A program made the position numbers and the translations under genes. A stretch of 64,000 nucleotides of DNA from CAZCZU01 sp964503475 (GTDB lineage Bacteria > Pseudomonadota > Zetaproteobacteria > Mariprofundales > Mariprofundaceae). The stretch is taken from positions 25,402 to 89,401 of the forward strand of contig CAZCZU010000005.1 of assembly GCA_964503475.1 (NCBI GenBank), given 5' to 3'. Shown one piece after another: positions 42,319-50,678 of the stretch (its first letter is position 1; each line of letters starts with the position of its first letter). Under the pieces are notes generated by a model. It did no database searches. It was given only the letters and a program-made list of their open reading frames with translations, and was not told the DNA's origin.

Positions 42319-45300
42319 TTAAACCGTGCCATCCAGAATGCCCTGGAGATGAGAGAGGGCGAGCAGTGTGCGCATACGCTGATCCTCGTCTGCTCCTCCG
42401 TCATGATCGGCATCCTCGATCGTTGTCAGCAGCTCCTTCAGCGCCGGCCAGAGGCTATGGTCATGCCAGAGGGTACGTCCCCGTTCCAGTACAGAGTGGC
42501 CGGATCCGTTCAGCAGCTGTTCACCGGCTCCGGCTTTCATCAGTGTGAGCCGGTGCAGCCATTGCCGGCGCAACGGATGGGCAACGGCACTGCCCCATTG
42601 GGGCGAGCGTAGCCGTTCCTCGATTTCGGTGAACGGGAGCAGATAGAGCGCGGCCTGCATGGCGTGCAGGCAATGCAGCAGCGATGTCTGATGCTTGCGG
42701 CTCAGATAACAGGCCGTCGCCATTTGCGACAACATGGGCAGGGCGGCAAGGTGCGAAGCATCGTCGGTGCCGATGCCGGCCTGGCCGGCCGATTTCAGGA
42801 TCTCCAGGTAACAGCTGCTGTCGCGCCCGCCCATGCCTTCGATCGCATTCGATTTGCGGAAGCGGCGCAGCTGCCTGGTCTGCTGCTCCAGGGAATCGCG
42901 GTCAAGCTCCCAGGCATTGCAGAGGCGAAGCAGCTCTTCGGCAAAGTGCATCAGCGACTGCTGCATGCTGGTCTGAATCTCAATGGCGACATTCGTATTG
43001 TTGACCTGCTGCCAGACCCTCTCGCGCAGGTCTGCACAGTCGAGCAACGTCTCGGCGATCAGCAGTGCCTCGATGATGTCGGAGAGCGGTGTCTCGAGCA
43101 GGCTTTGCAGATGGTGCAGTGAGGCAAGCCCGATGTGGTTGACCATATGGTTGGCGGCATGGGTATGCACGATGCCGGGGCGTAGCGGATGCTCCTCGAT
43201 CGCATCGGCGAAGCGGCGCTGGATGGCCTTGGGGAAATAGCCGTGCAGGAACATCTTTGCGTACACGCTGCGGTCGCAGTAACCCTCCTCGTCGAGCACT
43301 TCATGGATACGGTTCTTTTCATGCCCCAGCAGAACCGCCAGCTGCGGCTTGAGCAGCAGCAGTTCGTCCTGTTCCATACCCGGATCGACGCGGCGATCCA
43401 GGCGCCCCTCTTTCAGCAATGTTTCGCGCAGCCGCACCACCTTGGGCAGGAAGTCGTTAGCATCCTTTTGCGCCAGGAGCAGGGCACGCGACTGCAGCAG
43501 ATTATCTTTCAGGCACTGTTCGGTGACGTCGTCGGTCAGCTGGCGCATCAGCTGGTTGCGCCTGGCATTGCCGATGGCGGAGGCGCTGGTAGCGGCAAAG
43601 AGAATCTTCAGATTCACTTCGTGGTCCGACATGTCGACCCCGGCGGAGTTGTCGATGGCATCGGTATGGATCAGACCGCCACCCTGGGCATATTCGATAC
43701 GTGCCTTCTGGGTGAAGCCGAGATTGCCGCCTTCACAGACCACCTTGCAGCGCAGGTCGGTGGCATCGATACGGACATTGTTGTTGGCCGGGTCCCGTAC
43801 TTCGCCGTGGGATTCGTCGGTGGCTTTGACATAGGTGCCGATGCCGCCGTTGTAGAGCATATCTACGGGGGCTGCGAGCATGGCCCGGATCAGGGCCTCG
43901 CCGGAAAGCGATGATGCCTCGATGCCGAGTGCCTGCTGTACCTCGGCCGAGATGGGGATGCGCTTGGCGGTGCGTTCGAAAACGCCGCCGCCGGCGCTGA
44001 TCAGCGAGCTCTGGTAGCCATCCCAGCCGTTCACCGCTTCGAACAGCCGTGTGCGTTCGGCAAAGGCCGTGGCCGCATCGGGATCGGGATCGAGGAAGAT
44101 ATGGCGATGGTTGAAGGCTCCGAGCAGGCGCAGGTTGGGGTTGAGCAGCATGCCGTTACCGAATACGTCGCCGCCCATATCGCCGATAGCGACGACACTG
44201 ATCGGATCCTGCCAGGCATCGCGATCCAGCTGGGCCAGTTGCTGGGCGGCACAGACCCAGGCACCACGGGCGGTGATGCCGACGGCCTTGTGGTCGTAGC
44301 CGTGCCTGCCGCCACTGGCAAAGGCATCGTCCAGCCAGAATCCGGCCAGGCGCGACTCTTCGTTGGCATCGTCGGAGAAGCGGGCCGTGCCCTTGTCGGC
44401 CGCCACCACCAGGTAGGGGTCATCCAGGTCCTCTTCGGCCACACGCATGCCGTCCGGGGCCAGGGATTCGTTATGGATCAGGTTGTCGGTCAGCTCCAGC
44501 AGGGCACGAATAAAGAGGCGGTATTGGTGCAGGACGAAATCGGGCGAGTCGCCGCCACGCACCACGAATCCGCCCTTGGCGCCGGTCGGTACGATGACGC
44601 CATTCTTGACGATCTGGGTGGTGACCAGCTCCAGCACTTCGGTGCGGTAGTCGGAGGGGCGGTTGGAGTAGCGGATGCCGCCACGTGCGACCGGCCCTGC
44701 CCGCAGGTGCACGCCTTCGACATGCACGCCGTGCACAAAGATTTCGCGATAGGGGCGCGGATGGGGGACAAACTCCAGGCGGCGCGGGTTGATCTTGATG
44801 GCCAGCGGCTCACCCGCCTCGCGCAGGAAGGCATTGGTGCGCAGCCCTGCCTCGACCAGTTCGGCCATGGCCCGGAACCAGCGGTCGTCCGACAGGCTGA
44901 ACACGTTCTCCATGGCAGCGTCGAAGTCGTGGCGGGCCTCCTCCAGATAGCTGTGCGGCATAGCCGGGCGATGGCGGGCCTCGAACATGCGAAACAGGCT
45001 GGCCGATGCCTTGGGGTGCCCGGTCATCATGATGGAGAGCGGGGTGGGTGCGGCATCGGGAATCAGTTGCACCAGATGATTGCGCTGGGCAATCAGGACG
45101 GCGATATGGTCAATATCCAGGCCGGCGGAGAGCAGCAACTGGTTGAGTGCATCATGGTCGGCTTCATCGTTCAGCACATGCTCCAGGCCCCGGGCCAGGC
45201 GGGCGACGGTTTCGTGGTGCAGCGGTTCGGGAGTGGACGCACGGATAATGGTGATGCGGATGGCATGCGCTTCGCTGCCGAAATCGACCACGGCCTCCTG

Positions 45301-46893
45301 CAGGGCCGTGACACCGAATGCCTGAATGCGTTCGACCAGGTGTCCGAGCGGCGGCAGCTCGCGGGCGAATGTCTTGATCTCGATGCCTTCATCGAGCGAG
45401 CGCACTTCGACCAGGGTGCGCTCCTGTTTCAGGGCCCGGTCGCGCGCCAGAAGATCCGATACGAACGCCTCCGGCGGTACGATCTCCTGATAGAGCTGCG
45501 GCATCTGCTCCAGCTCGCGCAGGGCCAGCGGAATATCGAGTTTTTTGGCCGATTTCAGTACGGCCTGCTTGGCCCGGTCTTTCCAGAACAGGATGCATTC
45601 GTTCAGCGCCTCGCCCAGCTGCTGCATGTCCGGCTGGACACCGATGGCCTGGAAGGCGATGAAGATCAGGCGGTAGGGGCCGACGCCGACTGTTTCGGTG
45701 CCGTGCAGATCAAGATTGTGATCGCGCGCCGTCTGTTCGATATGGCGCAGTACATTGGGGCCGAAGCGGCGCGAGGGCATGGCGATGAAAAGGTATTCCA
45801 CATTGCCGATATGCGGGGTTAGCGCCTCGACCGTCATCTGAATCGGCGAGGTCATATCGATGACCCGTTTAAGGGGCGTCAGCCACGCCTGCGTGGCGAT
45901 CGACATCAAGAGCGGCTTGGGAATACGGTCGAACAGCGTGCGCATTTCACGGCGGTAGAAGGAGGAGCGGCGCAGGAGCGGGCTTGCCTCCAGTTGCTGC
46001 CACTGATCGCGCAGACGCGGCACATAACCGGAGTTGAGCTGGCGGATGCTGCGCGAGAAGTGGCCGAGCAGCAGCCCCTCTTCAAGCGCGCCCGATTTAT
46101 CGCTCCAGCATATGCGTACCACATCGATGTCGATCTCGCTGTAGAGGTGGGCCGTGCAGGAGGCGAGATGCAGCCACTCCACGCCGGGGCTGGTGGCGGG
46201 TGCGATATGACTGCTCTCTTCAAGAATGCCGGGGGCGATGCGCTCCAGCGTGCGACTGTCGCGGAAGAGTCCCAGCTTTTTATGGCCGTGCTGTATGCCG
46301 AAGAGCAGGTAGCGACCGTCGTTCATCCACTTCAACAGCTCGGCATTGGCTGCATCTTCGGGCCCCAGCTTTTCGGCGAAGGTGTTGATCCGCTTCTGCA
46401 TCGGTTCGAAATCGCTGACCGACAGGTCGACGGCCCTCAGGATAGCGGCAATATCGCGCATCGTGCCGTCGCGGTCGGTGACCAGGGTGGCCGAGAGGTA
46501 GAGGGCGATGAACATGAAGTTGTTGGCCGAGGGCATCTCCGGCGTCCAGGCCTGCAGGCGCTGCTTGCCATTCTCGTTTTGCATCGAGGCCATGATCGTA
46601 TGCTGGGCGATCGGCTGGATATCCTGCTTGAGCAGGTAGCCCTTGATGGCATCGAGATAGAAGGCCTGATCCGGGCAGCGGATCAGGATGATGTGCCGGT
46701 GCAGCGGTCCGTGGGTGAGGGTACGGGCATGGAAGGTGATGTGGTGTCCCGGCTTTTTGTCCGGCCGCTCCTGCAGCATCTGCAGGGCATCGTGCACCAG
46801 GGCCGCCTGCAGTCGCGGAGGGGGCATTTCCAGGTTCTGCTCCTGGCGAGCCTCCTCAAAAAGTGCAATCAATTGCTGCCTTAGCTCCCTCAT
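42319..46893 (-). CDS. gdhB: Large NAD-dependent glutamate dehydrogenase (about 1520 aa)
   Basis: A very large single-chain enzyme of the GDH-180 class, which oxidises glutamate to 2-oxoglutarate with NAD. The N-terminal third carries ACT-like regulatory regions. The catalytic part contains RGGIRYSNRPSDYRTEVLEL, TGAKGGFVVRGG, DPYLVVAADKGTARFSDDAN, SVVAIGDMGGDVFGNGML and VCEGGNLGFTQ. No frameshift is visible over 4.6 kb. ATG 46893 is used; the frame can be extended to GTG 46944. It is divergent from radC. It is slightly shorter than the Pseudomonas enzyme (about 1620 aa). Confidence 0.95.
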   Translation of the reverse strand: MRELRQQLIALFEEARQEQNLEMPPPRLQAALVHDALQMLQERPDKKPGHHITFHARTLTHGPLHRHIILIRCPDQAFYLDAIKGYLLKQDIQPIAQHTIMASMQNENGKQRLQAWTPEMPSANNFMFIALYLSATLVTDRDGTMRDIAAILRAVDLSVSDFEPMQKRINTFAEKLGPEDAANAELLKWMNDGRYLLFGIQHGHKKLGLFRDSRTLERIAPGILEESSHIAPATSPGVEWLHLASCTAHLYSEIDIDVVRICWSDKSGALEEGLLLGHFSRSIRQLNSGYVPRLRDQWQQLEASPLLRRSSFYRREMRTLFDRIPKPLLMSIATQAWLTPLKRVIDMTSPIQMTVEALTPHIGNVEYLFIAMPSRRFGPNVLRHIEQTARDHNLDLHGTETVGVGPYRLIFIAFQAIGVQPDMQQLGEALNECILFWKDRAKQAVLKSAKKLDIPLALRELEQMPQLYQEIVPPEAFVSDLLARDRALKQERTLVEVRSLDEGIEIKTFARELPPLGHLVERIQAFGVTALQEAVVDFGSEAHAIRITIIRASTPEPLHHETVARLARGLEHVLNDEADHDALNQLLLSAGLDIDHIAVLIAQRNHLVQLIPDAAPTPLSIMMTGHPKASASLFRMFEARHRPAMPHSYLEEARHDFDAAMENVFSLSDDRWFRAMAELVEAGLRTNAFLREAGEPLAIKINPRRLEFVPHPRPYREIFVHGVHVEGVHLRAGPVARGGIRYSNRPSDYRTEVLELVTTQIVKNGVIVPTGAKGGFVVRGGDSPDFVLHQYRLFIRALLELTDNLIHNESLAPDGMRVAEEDLDDPYLVVAADKGTARFSDDANEESRLAGFWLDDAFASGGRHGYDHKAVGITARGAWVCAAQQLAQLDRDAWQDPISVVAIGDMGGDVFGNGMLLNPNLRLLGAFNHRHIFLDPDPDAATAFAERTRLFEAVNGWDGYQSSLISAGGGVFERTAKRIPISAEVQQALGIEASSLSGEALIRAMLAAPVDMLYNGGIGTYVKATDESHGEVRDPANNNVRIDATDLRCKVVCEGGNLGFTQKARIEYAQGGGLIHTDAIDNSAGVDMSDHEVNLKILFAATSASAIGNARRNQLMRQLTDDVTEQCLKDNLLQSRALLLAQKDANDFLPKVVRLRETLLKEGRLDRRVDPGMEQDELLLLKPQLAVLLGHEKNRIHEVLDEEGYCDRSVYAKMFLHGYFPKAIQRRFADAIEEHPLRPGIVHTHAANHMVNHIGLASLHHLQSLLETPLSDIIEALLIAETLLDCADLRERVWQQVNNTNVAIEIQTSMQQSLMHFAEELLRLCNAWELDRDSLEQQTRQLRRFRKSNAIEGMGGRDSSCYLEILKSAGQAGIGTDDASHLAALPMLSQMATACYLSRKHQTSLLHCLHAMQAALYLLPFTEIEERLRSPQWGSAVAHPLRRQWLHRLTLMKAGAGEQLLNGSGHSVLERGRTLWHDHSLWPALKELLTTIEDADHDGGADEDQRMRTLLALSHLQGILDGTV

Positions 46894-46994
46894 GCGGGCT
46901 AGTGTAGATGGTTTCCGATCAGATTTCCCGTCTTGTTGACGCACCGGCGCGAATCATCTTTGATGATGGCGATGATTCTGTGCGGGAGGAGCCA

Positions 46995-47678
46995 TTGAGC
47001 GATGCAGGTACGGATGCACGCGGGCACCGTGAGCGGCTGCGCCAGCGTTTTTCCGAAAACGGTTTTGCCGGCTTTCACGATTACGAGGTGCTGGAGCTGC
47101 TGCTGACCTATGCCATTCCGCGCCAGGATGTGAAGCCGATCGCCAAGCGCTTGCTGAAGGTGTTCGGTACCCTGGCCGGGGTGTTTGATGCCCCGGTGGC
47201 CGAATTGCAGCAGATCGAGGGGATCGGTGAGAAAGGGGCCGTGTTCCTTTCGCTGGTGCGGCAGGTGGAGGTGCGCTATCTCGCTTCGGACCTGCCGGGG
47301 AAGTCGGTGTTCGATCGCCCGGACCGGGTCAAGGCGCATCTGCGCCTGCTGGTGCAGGGGCGCGGCATGGAGTGTTTCGGTGCCATCTTTACCGATCAGC
47401 AGCATCGCCACATTGCCACCCAGATCATGTTCGAAGGCACGGTCGACCGTACTGCGGTCTATCCGCGTAATCTGATGAAGCGGGCGCTGGAGCTCGATGC
47501 CAAGGGGCTGATGCTGTTTCACAATCATCCGGGCGGCACGCCAAGGGCGAGCGAGGAGGATATTGCCCTGACCCGGCGCATGGTCGAGGCCTGCGCGCCG
47601 CTCGATATCAAGGTGCTGGATCATTTTCTGGTTGCCGGAAGCCGGGTGCTCTCCTTTCGCGAAGAGGGGTGGTTCTAG
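46995..47678 (+). CDS. radC: RadC family protein with JAMM/MPN metalloprotease-like motif
   Basis: A 227-aa RadC-type protein: N-terminal HhH-like helices (GFHDYEVLELLLTYAIPRQD, IEGIGEKGAVFL), then the JAB1/MPN domain with HNHPGGTPRASEEDIALT (HxHx7Sx2D zinc site). The old DNA-repair assignment of RadC is not well supported. The start is a choice: ATG 46908 adds 29 residues, but TTG 46995 is preceded by GGAGGA at 46985-46990 and matches where homologs begin (just before GHRERL). It is divergent from the glutamate dehydrogenase gene. Confidence 0.9.
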   Translation: MSDAGTDARGHRERLRQRFSENGFAGFHDYEVLELLLTYAIPRQDVKPIAKRLLKVFGTLAGVFDAPVAELQQIEGIGEKGAVFLSLVRQVEVRYLASDLPGKSVFDRPDRVKAHLRLLVQGRGMECFGAIFTDQQHRHIATQIMFEGTVDRTAVYPRNLMKRALELDAKGLMLFHNHPGGTPRASEEDIALTRRMVEACAPLDIKVLDHFLVAGSRVLSFREEGWF

Positions 47679-47734
47679 CCCGCGAATCCGGGCTGGACTA
47701 AACTGGATCGTATGGCCTGCAGGGAGGAGAGCGC

Positions 47735-48190
47735 ATGATCGCAGCCGATGTCATGACCCGCCGTGTGATTGCCGTTTCACCGGAGGCGAGCGTGCACGAT
47801 GCGATCGATATGCTGCGCCGGCATCATCTGCACGATCTGCCGGTGACGGATGCGGACGGGCATCCGGTCGGCATCGTCACGGCTCGTGCCATCGTGCATG
47901 CCGCCATCCCCGCCTATGTCGACGAGTACCTGATCGATGCCATCACAGGTGGTCCCGATATTCCTTCCGTTTACGAGCATCTGAAGGCCATCGCCGATGC
48001 GCCGGTGGCGACGATCATGGACAGGCAGGCCACCGTTGTGAAAGAGGCAACATCGGCCAGCGCCGTGGCCGCGATTCTCGGGCTGTACGGGCGGGAGCCG
48101 CACAATATCCTGGTGGTCGATGGTCAGGGCTGCCTGAGCGGTGTGGTATCGGCGCTGGATATTGTCGCCTGCCTGCCGGAGCAGGGCTGA
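47735..48190 (+). CDS. Two-CBS-domain protein
   Basis: A 151-aa protein that is essentially two CBS motifs in tandem: ADVMTRRVIAVSPEASVHDAI with HDLPVTDADGHPVGIVT, and VATIMDRQATVVKEATSASA with HNILVVDGQGCLSGVVSALDI. CBS pairs bind adenosine nucleotides and act as energy or ionic sensors. GGAGGGAGAG precedes ATG 47735. The next gene, a cation/proton antiporter, starts 3 bp downstream, so it may be a regulatory partner; this is inference. Confidence 0.92.
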   Translation: MIAADVMTRRVIAVSPEASVHDAIDMLRRHHLHDLPVTDADGHPVGIVTARAIVHAAIPAYVDEYLIDAITGGPDIPSVYEHLKAIADAPVATIMDRQATVVKEATSASAVAAILGLYGREPHNILVVDGQGCLSGVVSALDIVACLPEQG

Positions 48191-48193
48191 CAG

Positions 48194-49417
48194 GTGGAGC
48201 ACTCCGGCTTCTTTCTCAATCTGATCCTGGTGCTTCTTTTTGCCCGCCTGTTCGGCGAGCTGGCCAATCGTATGCAGGTGCCGGCACTGATGGGCGAGAT
48301 GCTGGCCGGTATTCTGCTGGGGCCGAGCCTGCTCGGTTGGGTGACGCCGGGGCCGTTGCTGGAGACGGTGGCCCAGTTCGGTCTGATTCTGCTGCTGTTC
48401 GAGGTGGGGCTGGAGACGGATCTCGGTCGACTCAAACAGTCCGGCGGCAAGGCGGTTGTGGTGGCCATCGGTGGTTTTATTATGCCGTTCGTGGCCGGTT
48501 TTGCGCTGGCTTACTGGGTGCTTGATATTCCGATGCTGGTATCGCTCTTTATCGGCGGCACGCTGACCGCGACCAGTATCGGCGTGACGGTCGGGGTTTT
48601 ACGCGACCTGCGCCGCCAGCATTCGCATGAAGCGCATATCGTGCTGGGCGCGGCCGTATTTGATGATGTGCTGGGTGTCGTGTTGCTGGCCATATTGTTC
48701 GAGTTCTCGCTGCATCAATCCGTGGACTGGGTGAATGCCAGCAAGGTGCTGATGTTCATCATAATCTTCGTGGCCCTGGCGCCGGTGGTGGCCAAGATGT
48801 TTGCCGTCATGGCCCGGCGCTTCCACGCCATCAGCCGTACGCCCGGTTTTATCCCGACCATGATGGTGTCGCTGGTGCTGGGTTTTGCCCTGCTTGCGCA
48901 TGTGGTAGGTGCTCCGGAACTGATCGGTGGCTTTGCGGCAGGCCTCGCCCTCTCCCGGCGATTCTTTCTTCCCTTCGGCATTGCCCTGCACAAGAGCGAT
49001 GGTGAATTCGTCGATCGAATCGGTACCGAGATGAAACCGATCATCCAGCTCTTCACACCGGTTTTCTTTGCCACCGTGGGTCTGAGCCTCAATCTGGGCG
49101 AAGTGGAGTGGAGTTCCGGCTGGGTTTGGCAAGCATTGCTGCTGTTCATTCTGCTGGCCATGCTCAGCAAGTTCGGTGGCGCAGTGCTGATTCGTGACAG
49201 CTGGGCCATACGTGGGGCTGTGGGGCTGGCGATGATTCCCCGCGCCGAAGTGGGGCTTGTTTTTGCGGAGCTGGGAAAATCCTCGGGCATCTTCAGTGAA
49301 GATATCTATACCGTGATGCTGTTGACGATTGTGGCGACCACGGTGCTGCCGCCGTTTATGCTCAAGGCTTATTACAGGCGTTATTTTCCGCCACCCGAAG
49401 CATCCGAATCACGCTGA
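48194..49417 (+). CDS. CPA2-family cation:proton antiporter
   Basis: A 407-aa membrane protein with about 12-13 segments of the Na+/H+ exchanger (KefB/YbaL-like) family. GEMLAGILLGPSLLGWV, LFEVGLETDLGRLKQ, the GGTLTATSIGVTVGVL segment and DDVLGVVLLAILF (the DD-type ion-binding helix) are diagnostic. It lacks the C-terminal TrkA-N domain of KefB, so cytoplasmic control may come from the neighbouring CBS protein. The start is GTG 48194 with only weak ribosome-binding support. Confidence 0.9.
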   Translation: MEHSGFFLNLILVLLFARLFGELANRMQVPALMGEMLAGILLGPSLLGWVTPGPLLETVAQFGLILLLFEVGLETDLGRLKQSGGKAVVVAIGGFIMPFVAGFALAYWVLDIPMLVSLFIGGTLTATSIGVTVGVLRDLRRQHSHEAHIVLGAAVFDDVLGVVLLAILFEFSLHQSVDWVNASKVLMFIIIFVALAPVVAKMFAVMARRFHAISRTPGFIPTMMVSLVLGFALLAHVVGAPELIGGFAAGLALSRRFFLPFGIALHKSDGEFVDRIGTEMKPIIQLFTPVFFATVGLSLNLGEVEWSSGWVWQALLLFILLAMLSKFGGAVLIRDSWAIRGAVGLAMIPRAEVGLVFAELGKSSGIFSEDIYTVMLLTIVATTVLPPFMLKAYYRRYFPPPEASESR

Positions 49418-49474
49418 TATGGAGATGGCGGGCGGATTGACCTAGGCTGCCCGCCTCTGATCGGGAGGTGTTCG

Positions 49475-50434
49475 ATGGCTCGGATTGATGTGTTCAACGG
49501 CGATGCGGATGGCATCTGTGCTCTGCAACAGCTGCGGCTGGCCGAGCCGGTGGAATCGACCCTGGTGACGGGTGTGAAACGCGACATCGCGCTGCTCAGG
49601 CGCGTGGCTGCCAGCAGCGGCGATGTGGTGACCGTGCTCGATATCTCGCTGGACAAGAATCGCGAGGAGCTTGTGCGTCTTCTCGATGCAGGGGCAAGAG
49701 TGCAGTACTTCGACCACCACTTCGCCGGCGAGATCCCGGATCATGCCGGTCTGGAATCCCATATCGATACTGCTGCCGATGTCTGCACCAGCCTGCTGGT
49801 GAACCGGCAACTGGACGGGGCCTTCCTGCCCTGGGCCGTGGTGGCTGCCTTCGGCGATAACCTTTACGATGCCGCCCGTGCTGCCGCGGCACCGATGGCC
49901 TGGAGCGACAGTCAGCTGCATGCCCTGGAACGGCTGGGTATGCTGATCAACTATAACGGCTATGGTGCCTCGCTCGATGATCTCTATTTCGCCCCTGACG
50001 CCCTTTATCGTGCGATCTCCCCTTATGCCGATCCGTTCGATTTCATTGCCGAGTCGGAGGCCTATCTACGGCTCAGTAATGGTTATGATGCCGATATGGA
50101 GGCAGCCACGGCGGCCGAGCGGGTCGTTGATGAGGAGAGGATTGCCGTCACCCTGCTGCCCGATGCGGCCTGGGCCCGGCGCATCTCCGGTGTGCTCGGC
50201 AATGAGCAGGCACGTGAGGCACCGAATCGTGCCCATGCCCTGATGACCGAGATGGCAGATGGCACATACCGGGTCAGTGTGCGAGCGCCGTTGAGCGACA
50301 AGCAGGGGGCCGATGAGCTTTGTATGCAGTTCCCCACCGGTGGTGGGCGCAAGGCGGCGGCCGGCATCAATGCCCTGCCGGCCGACCGTTATCAGGCATT
50401 TATCGACGCTTTCCGCGACATCTACGGCACCTGA
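49475..50434 (+). CDS. DHH-family phosphoesterase
   Basis: A 319-aa protein with the DHH superfamily layout: FNGDADGICAL at residues 7-17 (DxD metal site), VLDISLDKNREEL, and YFDHHFAG as the DHH motif. The C-terminal DHHA1-like GGGHxxAAG motif is present as TGGGRKAAAGIN, with Arg in place of the usual His. Relatives cleave oligoribonucleotides, cyclic dinucleotides or pyrophosphate-like substrates. The substrate here is not known. GGGAGGTG precedes the ATG. Confidence 0.85.
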   Translation: MARIDVFNGDADGICALQQLRLAEPVESTLVTGVKRDIALLRRVAASSGDVVTVLDISLDKNREELVRLLDAGARVQYFDHHFAGEIPDHAGLESHIDTAADVCTSLLVNRQLDGAFLPWAVVAAFGDNLYDAARAAAAPMAWSDSQLHALERLGMLINYNGYGASLDDLYFAPDALYRAISPYADPFDFIAESEAYLRLSNGYDADMEAATAAERVVDEERIAVTLLPDAAWARRISGVLGNEQAREAPNRAHALMTEMADGTYRVSVRAPLSDKQGADELCMQFPTGGGRKAAAGINALPADRYQAFIDAFRDIYGT

Positions 50435-50435
50435 G

Positions 50436-50678
50436 CTAGGCTTCCGTGTCCGGATCGACCCGTTTGAAGGCGATGCGGATGTTGTTGCCGATGATCAGCG
50501 GGGCGACGAGGGCGGCTGCATAGTGGCCGTGGATGGCCAGGATAACGGCCACGATCAGTAGCGGGATCGTGCCCGGTCCCGGAATCAGGCCGAGCAGGGA
50601 AATGAACCCCGTCAGGATCAAACCATGGGTGAAGCAGTAGATCACAAGGCCCGTACAGGCGGTCAGCGAGAGGATCAT
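50436..50678 (-). CDS. Small membrane protein of unknown function
   Basis: An 80-aa protein that is mostly two to three hydrophobic helices (LTACTGLVIYCFTHGLILTG, IPLLIVAVILAIHGHYAAAL) with a short charged C-terminus. I do not recognise the family. ATG at 50678 overlaps the stop of the GGDEF gene (TGA/ATG sharing bases), so it is probably translated with it. It converges on the DHH gene with a 1-bp gap. Confidence 0.7.
   Translation of the reverse strand: MILSLTACTGLVIYCFTHGLILTGFISLLGLIPGPGTIPLLIVAVILAIHGHYAAALVAPLIIGNNIRIAFKRVDPDTEA

Noticed and set aside
44101..45822. A 573-aa plus-strand frame inside the glutamate dehydrogenase gene
   Set aside because: Typical GC-rich antisense shadow of a conserved enzyme; no recognisable domain.
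47632..48525. A 297-aa plus-strand frame over radC/CBS/antiporter starts
   Set aside because: Covers three supported genes in a different frame and has the low-complexity R/G/A composition of a shadow.
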